A DNA stretch of 64,000 bases from Oxalobacter formigenes (GTDB lineage Bacteria; Pseudomonadota; Gammaproteobacteria; Burkholderiales; Burkholderiaceae_D). Positions within the stretch are counted from its first letter, which is position 1. Each line of letters starts with the position of its first letter. The notes beneath the pieces were generated by a model, which saw only the letters and a program-made list of their open reading frames with translations, had not been told where the DNA came from and ran no database searches. The position numbers were made by a program, and so were the translations under genes. Of the stretch, positions 36,427-44,140 are shown in pieces. The stretch is from assembly GCA_023667225.1 (NCBI GenBank), contig JAMPAN010000002.1, forward strand, positions 1 through 64,000. Direction: 5' to 3'.

Positions 36427-36494
36427 CGATCTCTACTTTAGGTGATTTCAGCCGATCCGGAGATCGTTTCAATACAGTAGACTTGGACATTTAA
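36394..36494 (-). ncRNA. Predicted tracrRNA
   Basis: On the minus strand, 36493-36466 is complementary to the crRNA repeat. Compared with the repeat it lacks GTA after GTTTCA and has an A-to-G and a G-to-A change, then diverges at the far end. So the duplex would be bulged, as in known tracrRNA:crRNA pairs. Next come a 5-bp stem CGATC/GATCG capped by UCCG, a linker, and the terminator stem. A TTGACA-N17-TAGCAT promoter precedes it, placing the 5' end near 36494, giving ~100 nt. It would pair with each repeat for RNase III processing and load Cas9. No transcript evidence can be had here. Confidence 0.85.
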
Positions 36495-36499
36495 TTCCA

Positions 36500-36528
36500 A
36501 TGCTAGTGATTATTGAAAAGGGTGTCAA
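36500..36528 (-). promoter_or_regulatory. tracrRNA promoter
   Basis: On the minus strand a perfect TTGACA (36528-36523) is followed by exactly 17 bases and TAGCAT (36505-36500). Confidence 0.82.
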
Positions 36529-36578
36529 GAGGCGGATTCAGGTTTTTTGCCAAAATGACGTTTTACGGCGTTTTAGTG

Positions 36579-36602
36579 GTTTCAGTTATATATAAAAGCC
36601 GG
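36579..36602 (+). repeat. Degenerate CRISPR-repeat-like sequence
   Basis: GTTTCAGT matches the repeat start exactly, and 17 of the first 24 positions agree. It lies ~85 bases upstream of the tracrRNA start, on the crRNA-sense strand. Flanking GGCGTTTTA and TAAAAGCC can pair around it. It may be a relic repeat or part of a scaRNA-like transcript. The match is weak after position 12. Confidence 0.35.
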
Positions 36603-36715
36603 CAATTATTGCGGGGTGGCGTTATAGGATCAAACCTGCCTATAAAAATGATGTGTTCGGGCACTAAAACGCAGAACTATTTTTGGCAGCGGGTTCTATA
36701 TGAAATTGATTTAAT

Positions 36716-36792
36716 TGGCCTGCCCTAGTGGATTCGAACCACTGACCTACGGCTTAGAAGGCCGTTGCTCTATCCAGCTGAGCTAAGGGCAG
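36716..36792 (-). tRNA. tRNA-Arg (anticodon TCT)
   Basis: A full cloverleaf can be read on the minus strand: acceptor CTGCCCT/AGGGCAG, D arm with AGCTCAGCTGGATAGAGC, anticodon loop CTTCTAA, T arm GTGGTTCGAATCCAC, discriminator G and encoded CCA. It decodes AGA. It borders the CRISPR locus. Confidence 0.96.
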
Positions 36793-36999
36793 TTTGCCTT
36801 TTGCGGAATGTATCGAATTGGCGGGATTCCTGCTAAATGTGTATGCAGAAAACATGGGCAATCATACCACAGATTGGGTATTCTCTACGTATGGCGACAC
36901 TGGCAGGGTGTTGGGAAGTGTTATTTTTGCCTGGAAGCTATCAAGTATTTTTTTGGGGAGACGTAGAACAGGTAAGGCTAACCTTATTGGGAGGGGTGT

Positions 37000-37194
37000 A
37001 TGGATTTGTCTGTATCGGGTATTGCCAGTCTGTCAACGGAGATGGCAACTGAGAGGACGGCAGCTGCGGTTGAGGTGGCGGTTCTGAAGAAGGGCATGGA
37101 GTTGCAGGCGGATACGGCAGCGATGCTAATTGAGGCGATACCGGCTTTGCCGGCCAACCCGAATATTGGGCGCAATGTGAATACAACGGCCTGA
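37000..37194 (+). CDS. YjfB-like putative motility protein
   Basis: This 64-residue protein reads like the YjfB family: MDLSVSGIASLSTEMATER at the start, then AVEVAVLKKGMELQADTAAMLIEA and a Pro/Asn tail NPNIGRNVNTTA. A GGGAGGGG ribosome site lies just upstream of ATG 37000. The family is named for a loose tie to motility genes; its function is unknown. No flagellar genes are in the window. The 205 bases before it show nothing clear. Confidence 0.75.
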   Translation: MDLSVSGIASLSTEMATERTAAAVEVAVLKKGMELQADTAAMLIEAIPALPANPNIGRNVNTTA

Positions 37195-37297
37195 ACCGGT
37201 TTTTTCGGGAAGAGAGGGATGGCTTTGTATGGAACGGTGCTATTTTTTGACTGTTTCTGCCGGTAGGCAGCCAGGGCAGGCAAGGCTTGTATAGAAG

Positions 37298-37333
37298 AAG
37301 GGCAGGTTCCCTAAAGGGAGGGTGCCCTTTTAT
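37298..37333 (+). terminator. Terminator after the YjfB-like gene
   Basis: AAGGGCA (37298-37304) pairs with TGCCCTT (37323-37329), with an inner CCC/GGG pairing, and TTTA follows on the plus strand. On the minus strand a weaker run follows, so hslO may use it too. Confidence 0.65.
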
Positions 37334-37390
37334 CCCTTTTATTTTTCTGGCTGCAAAGGTAAAAAAACAGGGTCAGGTTCGCTCTGCTGT

Positions 37391-38296
37391 TCAGGCAGGG
37401 TTTTCTTCCTCGAAGATTTTGGCAATATCGGTCTGGTTGAAGTGGTAGGTTTTGCCGCAGAAGTCGCAGTTGACAGTGAGGTGTCCGCCTTCGCTTTCCA
37501 CGGCGTCATGGATTTCGGTTTTTCCCAGCATCCGGAACATGCCGGCAATTTTTTTGCGCGAGCAATGGCAGGAAAATTCTGGATAGCGGGGATCAAAGAG
37601 GCGGGTATCTTCTTCGTGAAAGAGGCGGCGGCGAAGCGTATCAATATCCGTATTGAGCATTTCATCCTTTCCCAGAGTAGAAGAAAGCGCAACGAGGTTA
37701 TCCCAGGCATTGGCATCTTCTTCCGAATCATGGCTTAGGCCGTCTTTTCCGGTTTCTCCCGGCAGTTTCTGGAGGAGAACGCCCCGTGCAACAGTATTGT
37801 TTGCCGCCAGCCAGAGGCGGGTATTCAACTGTTCCGATTGCCGCATATAGTTTTCGATGATATCGGCTATGGTTTCCCCTTCAAACGGGACAATACCCTG
37901 ATAAGGGAGCTGGCCGGGCAATTTGTCGTGTATATCAATCGTGATGACAAAGCGTCCGCGGCCATTGGCGTGGACGAGCTGGCGCAGGGTGGCATCATCA
38001 GGAATAACGGCGTTTTCTGCCAGTTTGGCGGTTGCGCGAATATGCAGGCTGGAATCGCACTCTGCGACGAGGAGGTGAACCGGGCCGTTACCCTGTATTT
38101 GCATGATGAGGGAGCCGTTGAATTTGATGTTGCCTGCCAATAAAACGGCGGCTGCGGTCATTTCTCCCAGCAGGTGAAGCACGGCCGGCGGGTAGGCATG
38201 GTTTTCCTGGATTTGTTTCCATGCGGCGGCGAGATCAACGAATTCGCCGCGGACGGCTGCGTTTTCGAAGAGAATTTTTTGCAGGCGGTCTTTCAT
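37391..38296 (-). CDS. hslO: Redox-regulated chaperone Hsp33
   Basis: This 301-residue cytosolic holdase is activated when oxidation releases zinc and forms disulfides. The N-terminal domain has LLGEMTAAAVLLAGNIKFNGSLIMQIQG (read in parts). The four zinc cysteines are in the C-terminal switch: CHC near residue 240 and CDFC near residue 272 (CxC and CxxC). Length matches the family. It is a single gene. Confidence 0.95.
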   Translation of the reverse strand: MKDRLQKILFENAAVRGEFVDLAAAWKQIQENHAYPPAVLHLLGEMTAAAVLLAGNIKFNGSLIMQIQGNGPVHLLVAECDSSLHIRATAKLAENAVIPDDATLRQLVHANGRGRFVITIDIHDKLPGQLPYQGIVPFEGETIADIIENYMRQSEQLNTRLWLAANNTVARGVLLQKLPGETGKDGLSHDSEEDANAWDNLVALSSTLGKDEMLNTDIDTLRRRLFHEEDTRLFDPRYPEFSCHCSRKKIAGMFRMLGKTEIHDAVESEGGHLTVNCDFCGKTYHFNQTDIAKIFEEENPA

Positions 38297-38508
38297 GATG
38301 GGGTTCCTGTGTTAAAAAGCCGGTATGTTGTGCTGGCGGCTGGTGTATGGCAAAGAGGGGCAACGGTATCATTTTTTTAGGCCGGTGTGTTGGAAAAACG
38401 GGGGTTATTTATTGTGGGGCAGATGGGCATGATGTGTGGCAGTGCTGTTTGGCGGCAGGATGGTTGGCTTTACAATGGCAGGGCTGCTGAAAAGAGGCTG
38501 GCGGCAAG

Positions 38509-39408
38509 ATGACTGATGATATTGGCAGGTTGCAGATGAGGTCTTCCCGATCGGAATTTTTATCTTTGCGCGGGATGCGCTTTCATGTCCGCCACTGGGG
38601 GAGGGAGGGCGATCCTGTGCTTTTCATGCTGCATGGCTGGATGGATTCTTCGATTACTTTCCAGTTTGTGGTGGATGCGTTTAAGCGGAACTGGCATGTG
38701 GTTGCGCCGGACTGGCGCGGTTTTGGGCAGTCATCCTGGGCGAAAGAGGGGTATTGGTATCCGGAGTATCTGGCTGATCTGGAGGCTTTGCTGGGGCATT
38801 ATTCTCCGGGGGAGCCGGTTCGGCTTCTCGGGCATAGTATGGGCGGCAATGTTGCCTGTCTTTATGCCGGTGTGCGTCCGGCGCGTATCCGGCAGCTGGT
38901 CAGTCTTGAGGGGTATGGTGTGATGCGGATGGATCCGGATGAGGCGGCGGTTCGTTACGGGAAGTGGCTGGATGCGCTGGCCGAGCCGGAGAAACCGCGG
39001 ATTTTTGCCGGTTTTGAGGAGGTTGTCCGCCGTGTGCAGCGAAATAATCCCCGGCTGACGCCGGAGAAGGCGGTTTTTATTGCTTCGCACTGGGCAGAGG
39101 AAAAGCCGGATGGCACCTGGCAGATTCTGGCTGATCCACAGCACCGGCGCATTAATCCGATTCTTTCACGCATGGATGAGGTGCTGGCGAGCTGGCGGCG
39201 GATTACGGCGCCGACTTTGATGGTGGACAGCGAGTTTTCTCTTTTGGGGATGCGCATGGGGGATTATGAGAAGGCACGGGAAGAGATACGGCGTCGGGCA
39301 TCGGCTATTCCGGATGTGAGGGTGGTTATGGTGAAAGATGCAGCGCATATGGTGCAGCATGATCAGCCGGAGAGGGTGGCGGAACTGATTGAGGCGTTTT
39401 TTGTCTGA
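38509..39408 (+). CDS. Alpha/beta-fold hydrolase
   Basis: This 299-residue protein has the oxyanion-hole HGWMD, the strand VVAPDWRGFGQS, the nucleophile elbow LLGHSMGGN (Ser near residue 113), a late acidic turn MVDSEFS and catalytic His in DAAHMVQHDQP. No signal peptide is present. The substrate is unknown; haloalkane/epoxide hydrolase-like and esterase families share these motifs. Confidence 0.9.
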   Translation: MTDDIGRLQMRSSRSEFLSLRGMRFHVRHWGREGDPVLFMLHGWMDSSITFQFVVDAFKRNWHVVAPDWRGFGQSSWAKEGYWYPEYLADLEALLGHYSPGEPVRLLGHSMGGNVACLYAGVRPARIRQLVSLEGYGVMRMDPDEAAVRYGKWLDALAEPEKPRIFAGFEEVVRRVQRNNPRLTPEKAVFIASHWAEEKPDGTWQILADPQHRRINPILSRMDEVLASWRRITAPTLMVDSEFSLLGMRMGDYEKAREEIRRRASAIPDVRVVMVKDAAHMVQHDQPERVAELIEAFFV

Positions 39409-39486
39409 CGGAAAAAAGTCTTTGTTTGCAGGCAATTTTTTCCTTGCCGTAATACAATAATATCCTTGTTTATCACGGGTTCTTTC

Positions 39487-40320
39487 ATGCTGAATATTGA
39501 TCTTCATTCCCATTCCCGCTGTTCTGACGGTTTGTTGCCGCCGCCGGAGCTGGTTGCCCGCGCAGCATCCAATGGGGCAAAAGCGTTGGCTCTGACTGAC
39601 CATGATATGGTGAGCGGTTTTGCCCAGGCGAGGGAGGCGTGCCGCCAGGCGGGTGTGTATTTTGTGCCCGGTGTTGAGATATCTATTACGTGGAATGGGC
39701 GGTCTGTGCATATTGTCGGTTTGCAGGTGGATGGCAAGAATGAGGATTTTGTGCGCAATCTGGATGCCAACCGTTCCGGCCGTGTTGAGCGGGCGATGGA
39801 AATCAGCCGGCGGCTGGCCCGGCAGGGGATTGCGGGTGCTTATGAAAGCGTTGCACGGCAGGTGGCAGATCCGATTATTATTTCCCGGAAGCATTTTTCC
39901 CGTTTTTTGGTGGATGCCGGGGTTTGTGCGAATACGACTGAAGCGTTTGAGCAATATCTGAAAAAAGGGCGGCCTGCCTATGTTTTTCATGAGTGGACGA
40001 CGCTTGAAAAGGCGGTTGGCTGGATAAAGGAGGCTGGCGGACTGGCGGTGATTGCCCATCCGGGCCGTTACGAAATATCCGAGCAATCGCTGTTTAAGCT
40101 GTTTGACGAGTTCAAGCAGCTTGGCGGGACGGGGATTGAGGTGGTAACCGGCAGCCACAGCCGTGAGCTTTATCCTTATTTTGCCGGGCTGGCAAAACGG
40201 TATGGTTTTTTGGCTTCGGCAGGGTCTGATTTTCATGCTCACGGCGAGAATGATCTGGATGTGGGCAGGATTCCTGATTTGCCCGAAGGGCTGACACCAA
40301 TTTGGCATGACTGGTTTTAG
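39487..40320 (+). CDS. PHP-domain phosphatase (RNase AM/YciV type)
   Basis: This 277-residue protein starts MLNIDLHSHSRCSDGLLPP, the metal-binding HxH of the PHP family, with later LTDHDMVSG, VPGVEIS, VIAHPGRY and SAGSDFHAHGE. E. coli YciV dephosphorylates 3',5'-nucleoside bisphosphates and trims RNA 5' ends. ATG 39487 is used; an in-frame TTG at 39466 would add seven residues. In many proteobacteria it lies next to a YciO/Sua5 gene, which is one gene away here. Confidence 0.9.
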   Translation: MLNIDLHSHSRCSDGLLPPPELVARAASNGAKALALTDHDMVSGFAQAREACRQAGVYFVPGVEISITWNGRSVHIVGLQVDGKNEDFVRNLDANRSGRVERAMEISRRLARQGIAGAYESVARQVADPIIISRKHFSRFLVDAGVCANTTEAFEQYLKKGRPAYVFHEWTTLEKAVGWIKEAGGLAVIAHPGRYEISEQSLFKLFDEFKQLGGTGIEVVTGSHSRELYPYFAGLAKRYGFLASAGSDFHAHGENDLDVGRIPDLPEGLTPIWHDWF

Positions 40321-40404
40321 GCGGCAAGACAGGGAGCCGTTTTTCTGTTATTGCCTTTAATTTGCCGTTAAAATAACGCTTTTTTCTGGTTTTTCCGGAT
40401 TTCG

Positions 40405-40433
40405 CTTGAAATGGGCCGGCCCGGTCTCCATAT
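40405..40433 (+). promoter_or_regulatory. Sigma-32-like heat-shock promoter of htpX
   Basis: CTTGAAA (40405-40411), a 14-base spacer and CTCCATAT (40426-40433) match the sigma-32 consensus CTTGAAA/CCCCATNT with one mismatch. The start would be near 40441, 35 bases before htpX, a known heat-shock gene in E. coli. Confidence 0.72.
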
Positions 40434-40475
40434 AGATTGAATCTGCTTTAACTCCCTTAACCGGAACTGAAGATA

Positions 40476-41351
40476 ATGAGGATTATTCTTTTTATTTTGA
40501 CCAATCTTGCCGTTATGCTGGTGGCTTCCATTACGCTCTCTTTGCTGGGAGTGGGACGTTATATGACGGCGCGTGGTCTGGATTATTATTCCCTGTTTGT
40601 GTTTGCGCTGGTGTTTGGCTTTACCGGCTCTTTTATTTCCCTTTTTCTCAGCAAGTTTCTGGCAAAACAGGGAACGGGCGCACGCGTGATTGTTACGCCT
40701 GCCAATGAGACGGAAAGGTGGCTGCTGGCAACGGTGGAAAGGCTGGCAAGGACTGCCGGTATCGGTATGCCGGAGGTGGCCGTTTATGAGGGTGAGCCAA
40801 ATGCTTTTGCTACGGGCGCTTTTAAAAATTCGGCGCTGGTGGCGGTTTCAACCGGCCTCTTGCAAAATATGACCTATGAGGAAGTGGAGGCAGTGCTGGC
40901 TCATGAGGTGGCGCATATTGCCAACGGGGATATGGTGACGATGACCCTGTTGCAGGGAGTGGTGAATACCTTTGTGATTTTCCTGGCGCGGGTTGTCGGG
41001 TTTTTTGTGGACAGGGGGCTTTCGCGCGATTCGGAAGACAGGGGCGTTGGCATGGGGTATTACGTGACGGTCATGGTTTGCGAGATTGTGTTTGGCTTGC
41101 TGGCTTCGATTATTGTTGCCTGGTTTTCCCGCAGGCGGGAATATCGGGCTGACGCCGGTTCTGCCAAGCTGATGGGCCGCCGCCAGCCGATGATTCATGC
41201 CTTGCAGCGGCTGGGCAGCCTGGCTTCTGGCGAATTGCCCAAGAACCTGACAGCGGCCGGTATTAACAGCTCCGGCCGGTTGACGGCGCTTTTCAGAACG
41301 CATCCGCCTATTGAGAAGCGGATTGAGGCTTTGCAGGCCCAGGTTGGCTGA
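40476..41351 (+). CDS. htpX: Membrane zinc protease HtpX
   Basis: This 291-residue M48 protease degrades damaged membrane proteins. Membrane helices are at residues ~4-24, 36-56, ~155-175 and ~193-213. The zinc site is [10 protein letters not shown] (near residue 145) with a third ligand Glu in [26 protein letters not shown] is the family signature. A sigma-32-like promoter precedes it. It would work alongside FtsH, encoded at 50381. Confidence 0.96.
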   Translation: MRIILFILTNLAVMLVASITLSLLGVGRYMTARGLDYYSLFVFALVFGFTGSFISLFLSKFLAKQGTGARVIVTPANETERWLLATVERLARTAGIGMPEVAVYEGEPNAFATGAFKNSALVAVSTGLLQNMTYEEVEAVLAHEVAHIANGDMVTMTLLQGVVNTFVIFLARVVGFFVDRGLSRDSEDRGVGMGYYVTVMVCEIVFGLLASIIVAWFSRRREYRADAGSAKLMGRRQPMIHALQRLGSLASGELPKNLTAAGINSSGRLTALFRTHPPIEKRIEALQAQVG

Positions 41352-41370
41352 TGGTCTGAAAAGAGAAGTC

Positions 41371-41997
41371 ATGATGAGCCAGATTTTTCAGATTCATCCG
41401 GATAATCCGCAGTATCGCCTGATTAAACAGGCGGCAGAGATTGTGCAGAAAGGCGGCGTTATCGCTGTGCCGACGGATGCCTGTTATGTGCTTGTTTGCC
41501 GCCTGGAAGACAAGGGGGCTTCTGACCGGCTGCGCCATATCCGGCAGGTGGGCGAAAAGCATCATTTGACGTTGATGTGCCGGGATTTAAGGGAAATTGG
41601 TGTTTATGCGAAAGTGGATAACAGCCAGTTCCGCATGTTGAAGGTGGCTTTGCCTGGCGCGTTTACTTTTATTTTGGAGGCAACCCGGGAGGTGCCGCGC
41701 CGCCTGAGCCATCCTTCACGCAAGACGATTGGTATCCGCGTGCCGGATAACCGCATTATGCAAATGCTCCTGGAGGAGGTGGGCGAGCCGCTTTTGGGGA
41801 CAACGCTGATTTTGCCCGGGGAAACGGATCCGCTGACGCACCCGGAGCATATTGAGGAAAGGCTGAAAAACGAGATTGACGCTATTGTGGATGGCGGCGC
41901 GTGCAGTTTTATTCCGACAACGGTGATTGATTTAACGGATAAGGAACCGGTTTTGGTTCGCAGCGGCGGCGGGGATGCCAGTGTATTCGGCCTGTAG
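41371..41997 (+). CDS. YciO/Sua5-family protein
   Basis: This 208-residue YrdC-domain protein has KGGVIAVPTDACYVL, PGAFTFILEATREVPRRL and RVPDNRIMQMLLEEVGEPLLGTTLI (read in parts). It resembles YciO more than the full Sua5, which has an extra C domain. TsaC/Sua5 make threonylcarbamoyl-AMP for tRNA t6A; YciO-type activity is less certain. ATG 41371 has GAAAAGAG upstream. It overlaps nothing and is followed by an M50 protease gene. Confidence 0.88.
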   Translation: MMSQIFQIHPDNPQYRLIKQAAEIVQKGGVIAVPTDACYVLVCRLEDKGASDRLRHIRQVGEKHHLTLMCRDLREIGVYAKVDNSQFRMLKVALPGAFTFILEATREVPRRLSHPSRKTIGIRVPDNRIMQMLLEEVGEPLLGTTLILPGETDPLTHPEHIEERLKNEIDAIVDGGACSFIPTTVIDLTDKEPVLVRSGGGDASVFGL

Positions 41998-42042
41998 TTT
42001 TCGCTTTCCCGGTATGGCGGCAGGCTGCCTGGATGTGTGTTG

Positions 42043-42699
42043 ATGGGCCATACGCTTTATACGGTTGCTGTCTGGGCGCTGCCGGTGTTGCTGGCTGTGA
42101 CGCTGCATGAGGCTTCCCATGCCTATGCGGCCCGGTATTTTGGCGACAATACGGCTTATTCGCAGGGCCGGATGAGCCTTAATCCGCTCCGGCATATTGA
42201 TTTGGTGGGAACTGTCCTGATTCCTGCTGCGCTGATTTTATTGAGCAGCCCTTTTGTTTTCGGTTATGCCAAACCAGTGCCGGTAAATTTCGGCGGCTTG
42301 CGCAATCCCAGACAGGATTCAGCGCTGGTTGCGCTGGCTGGCCCGGCTTCCAATTTGCTGATGGCGTTGTTGTGGCAGGTGATGAAGATTGCCGTTGTGG
42401 CAGGCGGTTTGCGGCAGCCTTTTCTGCTTCAGATGGCTGATGCCGGTATCCTGAGCAATCTGGTTTTATTTGCCTTTAATCTTTTTCCGCTGCCCCCTTT
42501 GGATGGCGGACGGATTTTAACCAGTCTTTTGCCTGCCAGGCTGGCCTGGCGGTTTGCAAAGGTGGAGCCTTACGGTTTTTTTATCGTACTGGCGCTGGTT
42601 TACTTTAAAATGCTGGATTACTGGATGCGGCCGCTGTTGTATGCAGGCGCTGTGACTGTCCAGTTTGTGCTGTATCCCGTTACTTTTTTCTTACGTTAG
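42043..42699 (+). CDS. Site-2 protease family (M50) membrane protein
   Basis: This 218-residue multi-pass protein has HEASHAYAARYFGD in the first helix (HExxH) and NLFPLPPLDGGRIL (the NxxPxxxxDG motif) in the third, so the intramembrane zinc site is complete. There are no PDZ or CBS domains, as in the small S2P group. ATG 42043 is used; a GTG at 42037 is possible. The yciO-M50-trpS order is common in betaproteobacteria. Confidence 0.9.
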   Translation: MGHTLYTVAVWALPVLLAVTLHEASHAYAARYFGDNTAYSQGRMSLNPLRHIDLVGTVLIPAALILLSSPFVFGYAKPVPVNFGGLRNPRQDSALVALAGPASNLLMALLWQVMKIAVVAGGLRQPFLLQMADAGILSNLVLFAFNLFPLPPLDGGRILTSLLPARLAWRFAKVEPYGFFIVLALVYFKMLDYWMRPLLYAGAVTVQFVLYPVTFFLR

Positions 42700-42709
42700 T
42701 GTGACTATC

Positions 42710-43921
42710 ATGTATCCTGCTAGAGTTGTTTCCGGCATGCGCCCGACAGGCGCCATGCATCTGGGCCATTTCCACGGCGCGCTTAAAAACTGGATTCGTA
42801 TCCAGCATGAGGTGGAAAGCCTTTTTTTTGTAGCTGACTGGCATGCGCTGACAACGCACTATGATGAGGCGGAAACGATTGAGCAAAGCGCGTGGGATAT
42901 GGTAATTGACTGGCTGGCTGCCGGTATTGATCCTGAAAAGGCGTCTGTTTTTATTCAGTCCAGGGTGGTGGAACATGCGGAATTGACGCTGCTTCTTGGT
43001 ATGGCAACGCCGCTTGGCTGGCTTGAACGGGTGCCGACTTACAAGGATCAGCTTGAAAAGCTTTCCCACAAGGATTTGACGACCTTCGGTTTTCTGGGGT
43101 ATCCGGTCATGATGGCGGCGGATGTGCTGGTTTATCGCGCCAACCGGGTGCCGGTGGGGGAAGACCAGATTCCCCACATTGAAATTATGCGGGAAATGGC
43201 ACGGCGGTTTAATCATATGTATGGCAGAGAGCCGGGGTTTGTTGAAAAGGCGCAGGATGCGGTGAAAAAGATGGGCGGGAAGGCGTCCAAATTGTTTATA
43301 AATTTACGAAGCGCGTACCAGGAAAAAGGAGATGTGCAGGCATTGCAGGAGGCGCATGCGCTTTTGGGCAATGCAGGCAGTATTTCCAAAGCGGACCGGG
43401 AAAGGCTTGCGGCATGGCTTGAAGGTACGGGCCGGCAAATTTTAATTGAGCCTGAAGTGATGCTGACGGAAGCTTCCCGCCTGCCGGGGCTGGATGGGCA
43501 AAAAATGTCCAAAAGCTATGGCAATGCTATTTCCCTCAGGGAAAAACCGGAAGATGTTACCCGGAAAATACGGGCGATGAAAACGGATCCTGATCGGGTG
43601 CGCCGGACTGATCCCGGTAATCCGGAGAAATGTCCGGTCTGGCAGTTTCATGTGGTTTATTCGGATGAGGCAACCAGAGCATGGGTGCAAAAGGGGTGTT
43701 GTTCTGCCGGTATCGGCTGCCTGGAATGCAAGCAGCCGGTTATTGATGCGATTATCCGTGAGCAGGAGCCTTTTCACGAGCGTGCGCAAAAGTATCTGGA
43801 TAATCCGGCCTATGTGCGTCAGGTGCTTGAGGCAGGCTGCGCCAGGGCGCAGGCTTTGGCACGTGAGACAATGAAAGATGTCCGCGAGGCGATGGGGCTT
43901 GGGTATCACGGCAAGGTATAA
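42710..43921 (+). CDS. trpS: Tryptophanyl-tRNA synthetase
   Basis: This 403-residue class I synthetase has SGMRPTGAMHLGHFHGAL (HIGH), DWHALTTHY, the Trp-site GYPVMMAADVLVYRAN and KMSKS in GLDGQKMSKSYGNAI. A ~70-residue insertion before KMSKS (about residues 183-255) makes it longer than the E. coli enzyme (334). ATG 42710 follows the M50 stop by ten bases. Confidence 0.96.
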   Translation: MYPARVVSGMRPTGAMHLGHFHGALKNWIRIQHEVESLFFVADWHALTTHYDEAETIEQSAWDMVIDWLAAGIDPEKASVFIQSRVVEHAELTLLLGMATPLGWLERVPTYKDQLEKLSHKDLTTFGFLGYPVMMAADVLVYRANRVPVGEDQIPHIEIMREMARRFNHMYGREPGFVEKAQDAVKKMGGKASKLFINLRSAYQEKGDVQALQEAHALLGNAGSISKADRERLAAWLEGTGRQILIEPEVMLTEASRLPGLDGQKMSKSYGNAISLREKPEDVTRKIRAMKTDPDRVRRTDPGNPEKCPVWQFHVVYSDEATRAWVQKGCCSAGIGCLECKQPVIDAIIREQEPFHERAQKYLDNPAYVRQVLEAGCARAQALARETMKDVREAMGLGYHGKV

Positions 43922-43961
43922 GGCGGTATGTTTTTAAGGCGGGAACGGAGGGGGAGATATG

Positions 43962-43991
43962 CCCCGGCCTGTTTGCCGGGGTATTGATTTT
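43962..43991 (+). terminator. Terminator after trpS
   Basis: A perfect 7-bp stem (CCCCGGC/GCCGGGG) with a CTGTTT loop is followed by TATTGATTTT. Its 3' arm overlaps the -35 box of the carA promoter. Confidence 0.75.
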
Positions 43992-44001
43992 CAGCTATAA
44001 T
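43973..44001 (+). promoter_or_regulatory. carAB promoter
   Basis: TTGCCG (43973-43978), 17 bases, and a perfect TATAAT (43996-44001). The start would be near 44008, giving a ~130-base leader before carA. Confidence 0.75.
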
Positions 44002-44062
44002 CCCGCTACATTCAATTCAACCGTAACGCCTGCATAACCGGAATCCAGTCAAGATGTTTTTA

Positions 44063-44139
44063 CCGAATAGATAGCCTATTCGGCAGGTTATTGCGGCCTG
44101 ACGATGCAGTGCTGTTGCGGTAACCAGACAGGAGTTACC
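44063..44139 (+). promoter_or_regulatory. Structured carA leader
   Basis: Two hairpins lie in the leader. The first is a perfect 8-bp stem CCGAATAG/CTATTCGG (44063-44083, loop ATAGC). The second, GGTAAC/GTTACC (44119-44139), holds the AGGAG ribosome site in its loop and 3' arm, one base before the TTG start. This could limit carA translation; no ligand is suggested. Confidence 0.5.
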
Positions 44140-44140
44140 T

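Noticed and set aside
36466..36500. Reading the anti-repeat region as a twelfth, isolated CRISPR repeat
   Set aside because: It has a 3-base deletion and a diverged end, and sits between a good promoter and terminator on the opposite strand, which fits a tracrRNA better.
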